From Paracoccus shanxieyensis (GTDB lineage Bacteria > Pseudomonadota > Alphaproteobacteria > Rhodobacterales > Rhodobacteraceae): a stretch of 64,000 nt of DNA. The stretch spans positions 124,001 through 188,000 of the forward strand of contig NZ_WMII01000003.1 of NCBI RefSeq assembly GCF_009711265.1, given 5' to 3'. Of the stretch, positions 8,761-19,550 are shown in pieces (positions within the stretch are counted from its first letter, which is position 1; each line of letters starts with the position of its first letter). A program made the translations under genes and the position numbers. The notes under the pieces are model-generated. The model did no database searches. It saw only the letters and a program-made list of their open reading frames with translations, and was not told the origin of the DNA.

Positions 8761-10236
8761 ATGCAGCAAGGTCTTGGCCAGAAAATCCAGATATGGCTTG
8801 CAGATACGGGTAATCTGCAGCTTGTGGCCGGGCTGCTGGCGTTGGCTTTGCTGATGCTGGCCGTTTCGCTGTGGCGAACACGGCGTTCGCAAAAGGCGGC
8901 GGCGGCGGATTTTCTGGGCCGCGAAACCGAACTGCGCGCGCGGCTGGACAGCGAATCGCAGAACCTGCGCGACCAGCTTCTGGCCGTCAGCCGGCTGGAG
9001 ACGCGGGCCGAGTCGATTTCGCAGCGGATGCAGGAACTGCTGGAAGAGCGTGACGGCCTGACCGATGTGCTGCACCGCGAACGCCAGTCCCTGTCCACCG
9101 CCCATCGCCAGCTTGCCGAAACCCGGCTTGCCGCCGAAAAGGACCGCGAGTCGGCGGAACGCGACATCGCCACCCTGCGCGAACTGCGCGAGGAGATGAC
9201 CGGCCATTTCCGCCTGATGGCGAATGAGACGCTGAAATCGCAGGGCGCGGAAATGCAAAAGGCGCATGGCGAACAGTTGCACGCGCTGCTGAACCCGTTT
9301 CGCGAACAGGTGAACCGGTTCCAGACCGAGCTGCAGACCCGCAACAAGGCCACCGACGAAGAACGCGCGCGGCTGAAGGAACAGATCGAATATCTGCACA
9401 AACGTTCGGAGCAGATCTCGCAGGAGGCTGTGGCGCTGACCCGCGCGCTGAAAGGCGACAGCCAGAAGCGTGGCGCATGGGGCGAGATGATTCTTGAGCG
9501 CATTCTTGAGGATTCCGGCCTGATCGCGGGCACGCATTACGATGTGCAGACCAGCCATACCGATGCCGATGGCAAGCGCTGGCGGCCCGATGTCATCGTG
9601 CGCATGCCGCAGAAAAAGCTGCTGGTGATCGACAGCAAGGTGTCGCTGAACGCCTATGAAGAGGCGGTGAACACCGAAGACCCCGCCTTGCGCGACGCGG
9701 CCCTGCGCCGCCATGTCGCGGCCGTGCGCACCCATGTCCAGCAACTTGCCGCCAAGGGCTATCAGGCGCTGGACGACCGGAGCGAGACCGGCGGCTCGGT
9801 CGATTATGTGCTGATGTTCATTCCCGTCGAAGGCGCGTTTTCCGAGGCGCTGCGCGTCGATCCCGATCTGGCGCGCTTTGCCATGGAAAACCGCGTCGGC
9901 CTGTCCACGCCGACCACGCTGATGCTGACGCTGCGCACCGTCGATCACATCTGGACCGTCGAGCGGCGCGAGACGAACGCCATGCAAATCGCCGCGCGGG
10001 CAGGCGCGCTTTACGACAAGCTGCACGGCTTCGTGTCCTCGATCGAGGATGTCGGACAGCATCTGGAGCGGGCGCAGAAAAGCCATGCGACCGCGATGGA
10101 CCGGCTGACGCGCGGCTCGGGCAATGTCATCCGTCAAGCCGAGATGCTGCGCGAACTGGGCGCGCGCACGCAAAAGGCCATCGCGCTGGACCATGACGGC
10201 GACGCCCTGCCACCCGCGGGCGAGGCGGCGGAATAG
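8761..10236 (+). CDS. rmuC: DNA recombination protein RmuC
   Basis: A membrane-anchored, nuclease-fold protein that limits DNA inversion and recombination between short inverted repeats. The 491-residue form begins with a short N-terminal helix and a transmembrane segment (LVAGLLALALLMLAVSLW). A long coiled coil of roughly residues 40-200 follows. The RmuC domain then contains SQKRGAWGEMILERILEDSG, the core LLVIDSKVSLNAYEEAV and FIPVEGAFSEAL. The start at ATG 8761 is preferred over an upstream GTG at 8710 because GGAAG precedes it and because the upstream residues lack family character. It is followed after 142 bases by the pot operon. Confidence 0.92.
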   Translation: MQQGLGQKIQIWLADTGNLQLVAGLLALALLMLAVSLWRTRRSQKAAAADFLGRETELRARLDSESQNLRDQLLAVSRLETRAESISQRMQELLEERDGLTDVLHRERQSLSTAHRQLAETRLAAEKDRESAERDIATLRELREEMTGHFRLMANETLKSQGAEMQKAHGEQLHALLNPFREQVNRFQTELQTRNKATDEERARLKEQIEYLHKRSEQISQEAVALTRALKGDSQKRGAWGEMILERILEDSGLIAGTHYDVQTSHTDADGKRWRPDVIVRMPQKKLLVIDSKVSLNAYEEAVNTEDPALRDAALRRHVAAVRTHVQQLAAKGYQALDDRSETGGSVDYVLMFIPVEGAFSEALRVDPDLARFAMENRVGLSTPTTLMLTLRTVDHIWTVERRETNAMQIAARAGALYDKLHGFVSSIEDVGQHLERAQKSHATAMDRLTRGSGNVIRQAEMLRELGARTQKAIALDHDGDALPPAGEAAE

Positions 10237-10378
10237 CGCAGCCGCGCCTTTGGGCAGAATTGGCGGCAATGCAGGCGGCGCGCGGAAAACCGCTTCCCCT
10301 TCGCGGGTGTTTGTGGAAACTAAGATAGGGACAGACAGGGGCTTACGGCCCTGAACGCAACGCGGCAAGGAGTGCGGC

Positions 10379-11248
10379 ATGGCATCAGGGGACCGATCGC
10401 AGGCAAGGCAGGGCTTGGGTCTGATCGCGCCGCCGCTTGGCTATGCCGTGCTGGTGATGGCCGCGCCGCTGCTGACAATCGTCGCCTATTCCTTTCTGAC
10501 CGACGGCTATCTGACGGTGATCCGCGAATTCACGCTGGAGAACTATCGCGCCGTCTGGTCCGACCCGATCTTTCACAAGATCATGCTGCGCTCGCTGGGG
10601 GTGGCGGCGCTGGTGACGCTGGTCACGGTGGCGCTGGCCTTCCCGATTGCCTATTTCCTAAGCTTCGTGGTGGATCCGCGCAAGAAATCCATGTGGCTGT
10701 TTCTGATCACCATCCCGTTCTGGACCAGCTATCTGATCCGGGTTTTCCTGTGGAAGGTGATCCTTGGCTATAATGGCGTGGTGAATTCGGGGCTGAAATC
10801 CATCGGCATCATCGACCAGCCGCTGTCCTTTCTGCTGTATAACGTGAATTCGATGGTGATGACGCTGGCCCATGCCTATGCGCCCTTTGCGATCCTGCCG
10901 ATCTTCATCGCGCTGGAAAAGATCGACCGCTCGCTGCTGGAGGCCGGACGGGATCTTGGCGAAAGCCGCCTGATGACCTTCTGGCGGGTGACGCTGCCCT
11001 TGGCGATGCCCGGTGTCGTCGCGGCCTCGCTGATCGTCTTTATCCCGACCATCGGCGATTACGTCACCCCGGCCCTGATCGGCGGCGGCAAGATCCCGAT
11101 GATCGCCAACATGATCCAGGCACAGATGCTGGATCTGGACAACCGCCCCATGGGCTCGGCGCTGGCGGTGACGGCGATGCTGATCGTGGCGATCCTGTCG
11201 CTGATCTTCGTGGCGCTGAACCGCCGTTTCCTGAAGGTGAAGCAATGA
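10379..11248 (+). CDS. potB: spermidine/putrescine-type ABC transporter permease, first subunit
   Basis: Inner-membrane subunit of a polyamine-type importer. The 289 residues form six membrane helices. The EAA loop that docks to the ATPase is visible as EAGRDLGESRLMTFWRVTLP near residue 185. The N-terminus (residues 1-15) is a short cytoplasmic extension. AAGGAG precedes the ATG at seven bases. The stop overlaps the potC start (ATGA), so potB-potC-potA form one operon. No gene for the periplasmic binding protein is present on either side, so the substrate could also be another cationic amine. Confidence 0.88.
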   Translation: MASGDRSQARQGLGLIAPPLGYAVLVMAAPLLTIVAYSFLTDGYLTVIREFTLENYRAVWSDPIFHKIMLRSLGVAALVTLVTVALAFPIAYFLSFVVDPRKKSMWLFLITIPFWTSYLIRVFLWKVILGYNGVVNSGLKSIGIIDQPLSFLLYNVNSMVMTLAHAYAPFAILPIFIALEKIDRSLLEAGRDLGESRLMTFWRVTLPLAMPGVVAASLIVFIPTIGDYVTPALIGGGKIPMIANMIQAQMLDLDNRPMGSALAVTAMLIVAILSLIFVALNRRFLKVKQ

Positions 11249-12051
11249 GGGGCGGCGGTCTGCGCGTCTACGCGATCTTCTATCTGCTGTTTCTGTATGC
11301 GCCGATCCTGCTGCTGCCGATCTTTGCCTTCAATTCCGGGACGATCATCGCCTTCCCGCTGCAAGGCTTCACGACTGACTGGTTCGGGCAGATGTGGGGC
11401 AATGCCTCGTTGCGGCGGGCGCTGTTCAATTCGCTGACGATTGCCGTGTCCTCGGCGGTGTTTGCGACCTGCCTTGGCATCTTTGCCGCCCGCGCCTCGA
11501 CCCGGTTTCAGTTTCCCGGCAAGGGGCCGATCATGGGGCTGATCATGCTGCCCTTGGTGCTGCCCGAGATCATCGTCTCGATCTCGCTTCTGGTGGTGCT
11601 GCTGTCGATCGGGGTGCAGCTGAACATCCTGACGGTGATCGTCGGCCACACGCTGATCTGCATGCCCTATGCCACGGTGATCCTGTCGACGGCGTTCAAT
11701 TCACTGGACCGCTCGCTTGAGGAAGCCGCCTATGATCTGGGCGAGACAAAGCTCAGCGCGTTCCGGCTGGTGATCCTGCCGCTGGTGATGCCGGGGATCA
11801 TCTCGTCGCTGCTGATGAGCTTCACGATCAGTCTGGACGAATTCATCATCGCCTTCTTTCTGGCCGGGAACGAGCCGACGCTGCCGACCTATATCTTCAG
11901 CCAGCTGCGATTCCCCAAGCAGATCCCGATGATCATGGCGCTGGGGACGGTGCTGGTGGTCATGTCGATCATTCTGCTGACCATTGCCGAATATTTCCGC
12001 CGTCGCGGCATCGCGAAGACCGGCGCCAAGGATACCGGAGGCTTCCTGTGA
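11245..12051 (+). CDS. potC: spermidine/putrescine-type ABC transporter permease, second subunit
   Basis: Partner permease of PotB. The 268 residues form six hydrophobic helices, with the EAA motif as EAAYDLGETKLSAFRLVILP near residue 157 and the family segment SFTISLDEFIIAFFLAG near residue 193. Its ATG overlaps the potB stop codon by four bases, with AAGGTG upstream inside potB. Its own stop overlaps the GTG start of potA. The tight overlaps point to coupled translation of the three subunits. Confidence 0.88.
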   Translation: MRGGGLRVYAIFYLLFLYAPILLLPIFAFNSGTIIAFPLQGFTTDWFGQMWGNASLRRALFNSLTIAVSSAVFATCLGIFAARASTRFQFPGKGPIMGLIMLPLVLPEIIVSISLLVVLLSIGVQLNILTVIVGHTLICMPYATVILSTAFNSLDRSLEEAAYDLGETKLSAFRLVILPLVMPGIISSLLMSFTISLDEFIIAFFLAGNEPTLPTYIFSQLRFPKQIPMIMALGTVLVVMSIILLTIAEYFRRRGIAKTGAKDTGGFL

Positions 12052-13199
12052 CGACGACCAGCACCGCAGAACATCGCGCCCGCACGGCCGCCGCAAAGCC
12101 CATGATCGAATGCCGGGCGGTGCAGAAATATTACGGCGACTATCACGCGCTGCGCGGCATCGACCTGACCATTCGCGAAGGAGAGTTCTTTTCGCTGCTG
12201 GGACCGTCTGGCTGTGGCAAGACCACGCTTCTGCGCACCATTGCCGGGTTCGAAGACATCACCGATGGCGTGGTGCTGATCGACGGGCAGAACATGGAGA
12301 ACGTGCCGGCGAACCGCCGCCCCACGAATATGGTGTTTCAGTCCTATGCGATCTTTCCGCATCTGACCGTGGCCGAAAACGTGGCTTTCGGCCTGCGCCG
12401 CGATCCGCGATCCAAGGCCGAAAAGGCCGCGGCCGTCGAGGAAGCCTTGGCCATGGTCGGGCTGAAAGGCTATGGCACGCGCGCCAGCCACGCCCTGTCC
12501 GGCGGTCAGCGCCAGCGCGTCGCGCTGGCCCGCGCGCTGATCCTGAAGCCCAAGGTGCTGCTGCTGGATGAGCCGCTATCGGCGCTGGACCGCAAGATGC
12601 GCGAACAGATGCAGGTGGAACTGATCAAGCTGCAACGTCAGGTCGGCATCACCTTCGTTCTGGTCACCCACGATCAGGAAGAGGCGCTGGTCATGTCCGA
12701 CCGCATCGCCGTCATGTTCGAGGGCAAGATCGCCCAGCTTGACGGCCCCGAGGCGCTTTATGCCCGTCCCGCCAGCCGCCGCGTGGCGAATTTCATCGGC
12801 GTGATGAACTTCCTGCCCGCGCGCATCCTTGGCGAAACCGCCACCGGGGTCGAGGTCGACGTGCCCGGTCTGGGCCGCGTCGAGGTGCCGCTGGCCAATG
12901 TCAGCAAATCCGACGCGGGCGACGAAGGCCCGATGGTCGGCTTCCGCCCCGAAGCCGTCACGCTGATCGGGCCGAACCAGCCCGCGCAAAGCCGCGAGAC
13001 GCCGGGCGTCATCGACGAGGTCGTGTATTATGGCGACATGACCTATTACGACGTGCGGCTGGATGGCTCGGCCAGCGGCGACGGTCGCGCCCGCCCGGTG
13101 CGGATCGCCATGCGCAATGTCTTTGGCCGCGATGTGCAGGATGTCGGCACGCGCACGAATGTGAGTTGGTCGCCCGGCTCGTTGGTACTTTTCCGCTGA
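12048..13199 (+). CDS. potA: spermidine/putrescine-type ABC transporter ATP-binding protein
   Basis: ATPase that powers the PotBC permease. The 383 residues contain Walker A GPSGCGKTTLLRTIAG (near 58), Q-loop region MVFQSYAIFPHLTV, signature LSGGQRQRVALARAL, Walker B VLLLDEPLSALD, and the H-loop histidine in VLVTHDQEEAL. A C-terminal TOBE/OB region of about 100 residues is typical of the PotA and MalK type. The start is GTG, preceded by GGAGG at six bases and overlapping the potC stop. It is the last gene of the operon. Confidence 0.93.
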   Translation: MTTTSTAEHRARTAAAKPMIECRAVQKYYGDYHALRGIDLTIREGEFFSLLGPSGCGKTTLLRTIAGFEDITDGVVLIDGQNMENVPANRRPTNMVFQSYAIFPHLTVAENVAFGLRRDPRSKAEKAAAVEEALAMVGLKGYGTRASHALSGGQRQRVALARALILKPKVLLLDEPLSALDRKMREQMQVELIKLQRQVGITFVLVTHDQEEALVMSDRIAVMFEGKIAQLDGPEALYARPASRRVANFIGVMNFLPARILGETATGVEVDVPGLGRVEVPLANVSKSDAGDEGPMVGFRPEAVTLIGPNQPAQSRETPGVIDEVVYYGDMTYYDVRLDGSASGDGRARPVRIAMRNVFGRDVQDVGTRTNVSWSPGSLVLFR

Positions 13200-13296
13200 T
13201 TTTAGGGTCTGCCAGCAAATTCCTGCCGGGGGTGGATTTGCAGGCCCCGCATTGACGTGCCAGATTCACCGCACATGAAACAGACGGAGATCTAAG

Positions 13297-13740
13297 ATGA
13301 TCGCACGTTCCGCCATTCTTCCCGCGCTTTGCGTGGCAGCCTCGACCCTGACCGCAGGCGTGGCCTTCGCGCAGGAAGCAGCCCCCGCCGCACCGGCGGC
13401 GACCGAGGCGCCTGCCGAGGCCGCGCCCGCCGTTCAGGACAGCGGTGCCGCCTATGAAAGCGCGCGCAACCAGCTGGGCGTTCTGGCCTATTGCCAGGAC
13501 AAGGGCTTCATCGACGGCAAGGCGGTCGAAACCCAGACCCGGCTTCTGACCATGATCCCGGCAGGCGACACCGCCAAGGGCGATGCGGCCGAAGCCAAGG
13601 GCAAGGAAGGCACCGTTTCGGCCATGGGCGTCGAACGCTCGCTGGCCGATGCCGCGACCGAACAGCAGACCAGCGAAGACGCGCTGTGCAAGCAGATGGA
13701 CGCGCTGCTGCAGCAGCTGGCGACGCAGGTTCCTGCCTGA
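13297..13740 (+). CDS. exported Ala-rich protein of unknown function
   Basis: The 147-residue product has a clear Sec signal peptide (basic MIAR, then a hydrophobic core ending AGVAFAQ) with a likely cleavage after residue 25. An Ala/Pro/Glu low-complexity linker follows (about residues 26-48). The remaining helical domain of about 100 residues contains two cysteines (AYCQDKGFIDG and DALCKQMDALLQQL) that may form a disulfide. The ATG follows GGAG at eight bases. It is a single-gene unit closed by two terminators. I do not recognise a firm family; the helical C-terminal domain suggests a periplasmic structural or binding role. Confidence 0.7.
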   Translation: MIARSAILPALCVAASTLTAGVAFAQEAAPAAPAATEAPAEAAPAVQDSGAAYESARNQLGVLAYCQDKGFIDGKAVETQTRLLTMIPAGDTAKGDAAEAKGKEGTVSAMGVERSLADAATEQQTSEDALCKQMDALLQQLATQVPA

Positions 13741-13758
13741 TTTCAGGTTCCATGGGGC

Positions 13759-13782
13759 AGGGTGGCGTGATGCCACCCTTTT
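13759..13782 (+). terminator. Rho-independent terminator
   Basis: AGGGTGGC and GCCACCCT form an 8-bp perfect stem with a five-base loop, followed by TTTT. It lies 18 bases after the stop codon of the exported protein gene. Confidence 0.8.
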
Positions 13783-13786
13783 CCGG

Positions 13787-13820
13787 AAACCGGCTCCGCC
13801 TGACACGGGGCCGGTTTTTT
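13787..13820 (+). terminator. second Rho-independent terminator
   Basis: AAACCGGC and GCCGGTTT form an 8-bp stem with a 15-base loop, followed by a run of T. It directly follows the first terminator and lies between convergent genes. Confidence 0.65.
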
Positions 13821-13864
13821 CGTGGCGGGTCTGCGGATGGGCGACGGCGCTTGGCCAAGCCGCG

Positions 13865-14206
13865 CTAAAGCGGTGGCAGCGCGGCCTGAGCCTTGCGCGT
13901 CAGGCCCGCGCGGACCAGCCGATAGCTGTGGCGGATGCGATGGGCGATTTCATCAGGCGCGGCATCCAGCGGCAGCGCCACCCAGCTGCGATGCAGATAG
14001 CGCGCGCGCTCTGCCACGCCGGTTTCTATCAGCAGCGTGGCCATCTCGATGCTGTCGGTCTTGACGGACAGATGCGTGCCGACCGTGCCCACCATCGCAA
14101 AGATCTTGCCGCCGACTTTCCAGCAATCATGCCCGCCGCCCCACGGGTCAGACCATTCGGCCCCCGGCTGCGCGGCACAGATTTCATTGACCAGTTCGCG
14201 GCTCAT
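13865..14206 (-). CDS. MmcQ/YjbR family protein
   Basis: A 113-residue protein of the YjbR/MmcQ family, small proteins with a CyaY-like fold and suspected DNA-binding role but no proven function. Family features visible are the N-terminal helix MSRELVNEICAAQPGAEWSD, the central strand region KVGGKIFAMVGTVG, and the C-terminal segment RSWVALPL with the helix RIRHSYRLVRAGL. The ATG at 14206 was chosen because the conserved N-terminus starts there; the same frame is open further upstream but runs antisense through cysS. It is a lone gene, divergent from cysS. Confidence 0.85.
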   Translation of the reverse strand: MSRELVNEICAAQPGAEWSDPWGGGHDCWKVGGKIFAMVGTVGTHLSVKTDSIEMATLLIETGVAERARYLHRSWVALPLDAAPDEIAHRIRHSYRLVRAGLTRKAQAALPPL

Positions 14207-14374
14207 GTCAGCACTGTTGCAGCGTCTCTTGGCAGAGGCAAGGCGATGGTTTATGGCAATGCCATGAAGTTCGCCGCCGCCACCATCCGCTGCATCATTA
14301 CCGGCTGAAAAAGTCAGGCGGGCGTTCCTTCGTGACCAATGCGCCCGCGTCAGGGGCATAGTCCGAGGGAAGTT

Positions 14375-15796
14375 ATGGTCGAGATCAGACTGACAAATAC
14401 CAAGACGCGCGGGAAGCAGGCCTTCCAGCCCATCGACCCCCGGAACATCCGCATCTATCTGTGCGGCCCGACGGTCTATGACCGCGCGCATCTGGGCAAC
14501 GCGCGGCCCGTGGTGGTGATCGACATGCTGGTGCGCCTGCTGCATCACGTCTTTGGCGCGGATCATGTGACCTATGTGCGCAACTTCACCGATGTCGATG
14601 ACAAGATCAACGCGACCGCCCTGCAACGTCAGCAGATGGGCGCGCCCGGCTCGCTTGAAGAGCTGATCCGCGAACGCACCGCCGAGACGATCGAATGGTA
14701 TCACGCCGATATGGACGCGCTGGCAGCCCTGCGCCCCGACCATGAGCCGCGCGCCACCGATTTCATCCCGCAGATGATCGCAATGATCCAGCAATTGATC
14801 GAGGGCGGCCATGCCTATGCCCGCGACGGCCACGCGCTGTTCCGCGTGCGCAGCTACAAGGATTATGGCCAGCTTTCGGGCCGGTCGGTCGATGACATGA
14901 TCGCGGGCGCGCGGGTCGAGGTGGCACCCTTCAAGGAAGACCCGATGGATTTCGTGCTGTGGAAGCCCTCGGATGACGGGCTGCCCGGCTGGGACAGCCC
15001 CTGGGGCCGCGGGCGTCCGGGCTGGCATATCGAATGCTCGGCCATGGCGCATGAATTGCTGGGCGAAAGCTTCGACATCCATGCAGGCGGCATCGACCTG
15101 CAATTCCCGCATCATGAGAATGAGATCGCGCAAAGCTGCTGCGCCCATCCGCATGGCGAATTTGCCCGCATCTGGCTGCACAATGAGATGCTGCAGGTCG
15201 AAGGCAAGAAGATGTCCAAGTCGCTGGGCAATTTCTTCACCGTCCGCGATCTGTTGGAAAAGCGCGTTCCGGGCGAGGTGATCCGCTTCGTGCTGCTGTC
15301 GACGCATTACCGCAAGCCGATGGACTGGACCGCTGAAAAGGCGCAGGCGGCCGAGGATACGCTGTGGCAATGGCGCGTGCTGACCAAGGGCGTGACGCCC
15401 TCGGCCCCCGATCCGCGCGTGATCGAGGCGCTGGCCGATGACCTGAACACGGCGGGGGCGATTTCGGTGCTGTATACGCTGAAGGACGACCCGGCGGCGC
15501 TGCTGGCCTCGGCCCGGTTCATGGGGCTGCTGCAGGAAGATATGGGCGACTGGATGCAGCATGACCTTGCCAGCATTGCCAATGTCACCTTTTCGGTTCC
15601 CGAAGCGCTGGCGAAGCTGACGCAGAAGCTGGGCGATCTGCGCAGCGCGGCGATGGACAGCAAGGACTTTTCCGGCGTGGACGCGCTGAAAGCCGCACTG
15701 ACCGGCGCCGGGGTCGAGGTGCGCATGTCCAAGGCCGGGGTCGAGCTGATCGCGGGTCCGCGTCTGGACGTGGTGGCGCTTGGGGCGCTGCTGTGA
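14375..15796 (+). CDS. cysS: cysteinyl-tRNA synthetase
   Basis: Charges tRNA-Cys with cysteine. The 473 residues carry the class I signature HLGN (in [12 protein letters not shown], the HIGH equivalent), the zinc-site segments [17 protein letters not shown] and FPHHENE, and the KMSKS loop ([10 protein letters not shown]). The start at 14375 has GAGGGAA just upstream; an in-frame ATG at 14339 lacks such a site. The stop overlaps the GTG start of cimA (GTGA), so the two are translationally coupled. Confidence 0.96.
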   Translation: MVEIRLTNTKTRGKQAFQPIDPRNIRIYLCGPTVYDRAHLGNARPVVVIDMLVRLLHHVFGADHVTYVRNFTDVDDKINATALQRQQMGAPGSLEELIRERTAETIEWYHADMDALAALRPDHEPRATDFIPQMIAMIQQLIEGGHAYARDGHALFRVRSYKDYGQLSGRSVDDMIAGARVEVAPFKEDPMDFVLWKPSDDGLPGWDSPWGRGRPGWHIECSAMAHELLGESFDIHAGGIDLQFPHHENEIAQSCCAHPHGEFARIWLHNEMLQVEGKKMSKSLGNFFTVRDLLEKRVPGEVIRFVLLSTHYRKPMDWTAEKAQAAEDTLWQWRVLTKGVTPSAPDPRVIEALADDLNTAGAISVLYTLKDDPAALLASARFMGLLQEDMGDWMQHDLASIANVTFSVPEALAKLTQKLGDLRSAAMDSKDFSGVDALKAALTGAGVEVRMSKAGVELIAGPRLDVVALGALL

Positions 15797-17406
15797 CCCA
15801 GCGGCTGTATCTTTACGACACCACCCTGCGCGACGGGCAGCAGACGCAGGGCGTGCAGTTCTCGGCCGATGAAAAGGCCGAGATCGCGCAGATGCTGGAT
15901 GCGCTTGGCGTCGATTACATCGAAGGCGGCTGGCCAGGGGCGAACCCGACGGACAGTGATTTCTTCGCCTCGGCGCCCGCCACCCGCGCCATGATGACCG
16001 CCTTTGGCATGACCAAGCGGGCAGGCCGCTCGGCGCAGAATGACGATGTGCTGGCGGCGGTGCTGGATGCCGGGACGGGCGCGGTCTGTCTGGTCGGCAA
16101 GACGCATCCGTTCCATGTCCATGAGGCGCTGGGGATTTCGCTGCAGGATAATCTGGAGAATATCCGCGCCTCGGTCGCGCATGTGGTGGCGGCGGGCCGC
16201 GAGGCGATCTTTGATGCCGAGCATTTCTTCGATGGCTATGCCGATGATGCCGATTATGCGCTGTCCTGTCTGCACGCGGCGCTGGATGCGGGCGCGCGCT
16301 GGGTGGTGCTGTGCGACACCAATGGCGGCACGCTGCCGGGGCAGGTGGGCCAGATCACGCAGCAGGTCATCGCGGCGGGCGTGCCCGGCGACCGTCTGGG
16401 GATCCATTGCCATGACGATACCGGCAATGCCGTTGCCTGCACGCTGGCCGCCATCGATGCGCGCGCGCGCCAGATCCAAGGCACGCTGAACGGTCTGGGC
16501 GAACGCTGCGGCAATGCCAGCCTGACGACGCTGATCCCGACGCTGCTGTTGAAACAGCCCTATGCCTCGGCCTTCACCACCGGCTTGCAGGGGCTGGCCG
16601 GGCTGACCCGAATCTCTCGCAGGCTGGATGAGATCCTGAACCGCGCGCCCAGCCGCGCCGCGCCCTATGCCGGAACCTCGGCCTTTGCGCACAAGGCCGG
16701 GCTGCATGCCAGCGCGATCGTCAAAAACCCCGCGACCTATGAACATATCGACCCAAGCCTTGTCGGCAATGAGCGCGTCATTCCGATGTCCAATCAGGCG
16801 GGCCAGTCGAACCTGCGCGCCCGTCTGGCCGAGGCGGGCATCATCGTCAGCCGCGACGATCCGGCCCTGCCGCGCATCCTTGATCTGGTCAAGACGCGCG
16901 AGGATGCCGGCTATGCCTATGACGGCGCGCAGGCCAGTTTCGAGCTGCTGGCTTTGACCGAGCTGGGCCGGATGCAGCATTTCTTCGATGTCGAGCGTTA
17001 CCGCGTCACCATCGAACGACGCAAGAATGCCTTGGGCAAACGCATCTCGGTATCGGAAGCCGTGGTCGTGGTGCAGATCGGCGGGCAGCGGATGCTGTCG
17101 GTCAGCGAAAGCATCGGCCCCGAAGGCGACGATCTGGGCCCGGTCAACGCGCTGTGGCGGGCGCTGGCCAAGGATCTTGGTCCCTATCAGGCGGCGATCA
17201 GCGACATGCACCTGACCGATTTCCGCGTCCGCATCACCGGCGCGGGGGTCGAGGCGACGACGCGCGTCAATATCGAAAGCGCCGATCATCAGGGCCGCCG
17301 CTGGTCCACCGTGGGCGTGTCGCCCAACATCGTCGATGCCAGTTTCGAGGCGCTGGTCGAGGCGATCCGCTGGAAGCTGATCCGCGACGGGATCGGCGCG
17401 GCATGA
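15793..17406 (+). CDS. cimA: citramalate synthase
   Basis: Condenses acetyl-CoA with pyruvate to (R)-citramalate, the first step of the threonine-independent route to isoleucine. The 537 residues start with the homocitrate/isopropylmalate synthase motif [18 protein letters not shown]. The metal-binding [15 protein letters not shown] segment follows near residue 205. The end is a LeuA-type allosteric domain from about residue 400. LeuA proper is encoded separately at 53877-55439, which supports the citramalate assignment. The GTG start overlaps the cysS stop, and its own stop overlaps the next gene. A relative with different acyl acceptor is possible but less likely. Confidence 0.88.
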   Translation: MTQRLYLYDTTLRDGQQTQGVQFSADEKAEIAQMLDALGVDYIEGGWPGANPTDSDFFASAPATRAMMTAFGMTKRAGRSAQNDDVLAAVLDAGTGAVCLVGKTHPFHVHEALGISLQDNLENIRASVAHVVAAGREAIFDAEHFFDGYADDADYALSCLHAALDAGARWVVLCDTNGGTLPGQVGQITQQVIAAGVPGDRLGIHCHDDTGNAVACTLAAIDARARQIQGTLNGLGERCGNASLTTLIPTLLLKQPYASAFTTGLQGLAGLTRISRRLDEILNRAPSRAAPYAGTSAFAHKAGLHASAIVKNPATYEHIDPSLVGNERVIPMSNQAGQSNLRARLAEAGIIVSRDDPALPRILDLVKTREDAGYAYDGAQASFELLALTELGRMQHFFDVERYRVTIERRKNALGKRISVSEAVVVVQIGGQRMLSVSESIGPEGDDLGPVNALWRALAKDLGPYQAAISDMHLTDFRVRITGAGVEATTRVNIESADHQGRRWSTVGVSPNIVDASFEALVEAIRWKLIRDGIGAA

Positions 17407-18164
17407 GCCTTGATCTGTGCGCCGACACGCTGCGCGAGCATGACCCGGACCGCTTCGGCATCTGTCTGCTGGCCCCCGCCGAGGCGCGGGCGAAGCTGCT
17501 GACGTTGTTTGCGCTGAATCTGGAACTGGCCCGCGCGCCCCTTGCCTCGAATGAGCCGCTGATCGCCGAGATGCGCCTGCAATGGTGGGTCGAACGGCTT
17601 GAGGATATCGGCGCGGGCAAGTCGCAATCGCATGAATTACTGACGCCCCTGGCCGAAGCCTGGGGGCCGCGCGCCGCCGGTTTTGCCGTGCTTGCCGACC
17701 CCCGCCGCCGCGACACCCTGCGCGAGCCGCATGACGGGCCGCAGGCGGTCGGCGATTATGTCCGCGCGACTGCCGTGCCGCTGGCCGAATTCGCCGCCGA
17801 GGCCCTTGATGGGCCGAAGGCGGCGATGCCCGTCCTTGCCGCGCAGGCCGAAGGGGTGGGCATCGCCAACTGGCTGGCCGCCTTGCCCGCCTTGCAGGGC
17901 ATCGGGCTTGGCCTTTGGGATCCCGCGCCGGAGGTGCTGGCGGATCTGGCCGCCCGCGCCACCGCGCGGCTGGATCATGCGCGCGGGCAGCGCCGTCTTG
18001 TGCCGCGCCGTCTGGCGCCGGTGCTGTTTGCCGGGGCGGGCGTCCGGCCGGTGCTGCGCGCCGCGCCGCAGGGGATCGAGGCCCTGGCCCAGACCAGCCC
18101 GTCGGAATTCCGCAAGCGGCTGGCCTTGGGGGCCTTTGCGCTGACCCATCGCTGGTGGATATGA
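17403..18164 (+). CDS. squalene/phytoene synthase family protein
   Basis: The 253-residue protein is an all-helical isoprenoid-synthase-like protein. Visible features include an N-terminal LREHDPDRFGICLLAPAEAR, the helix EMRLQWWVERLEDIGAG, and PLAEFAAEALDGP. In this divergent subgroup the Asp-rich catalytic motifs of true phytoene synthases are not evident, and it resembles the NDUFAF6-like branch linked to complex I assembly. Its ATG overlaps the cimA stop (ATGA), making cysS-cimA-this gene one coupled unit. A terminator follows. A role in carotenoid synthesis should not be assumed: no other crt gene is in the window. Confidence 0.75.
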   Translation: MSLDLCADTLREHDPDRFGICLLAPAEARAKLLTLFALNLELARAPLASNEPLIAEMRLQWWVERLEDIGAGKSQSHELLTPLAEAWGPRAAGFAVLADPRRRDTLREPHDGPQAVGDYVRATAVPLAEFAAEALDGPKAAMPVLAAQAEGVGIANWLAALPALQGIGLGLWDPAPEVLADLAARATARLDHARGQRRLVPRRLAPVLFAGAGVRPVLRAAPQGIEALAQTSPSEFRKRLALGAFALTHRWWI

Positions 18165-18165
18165 C

Positions 18166-18192
18166 AAAGGGCGGCCCGAAGGCCGCCCTTTT
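18166..18192. terminator. bidirectional terminator
   Basis: AAAGGGCGGCC and GGCCGCCCTTT form an 11-bp perfect stem around CGAA, with T-runs on both strands. It serves the phytoene-synthase-like gene (+) and enolase (-), which converge here. Confidence 0.85.
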
Positions 18193-18209
18193 CAACATGT
18201 CCCGAAAGA

Positions 18210-19550
<1,341 letters not shown>

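Noticed and set aside
17403..18164. Carotenoid phytoene synthase (CrtB)
   Set aside because: The paired Asp-rich catalytic motifs are not visible, the protein is short, and no other crt gene is in the window.
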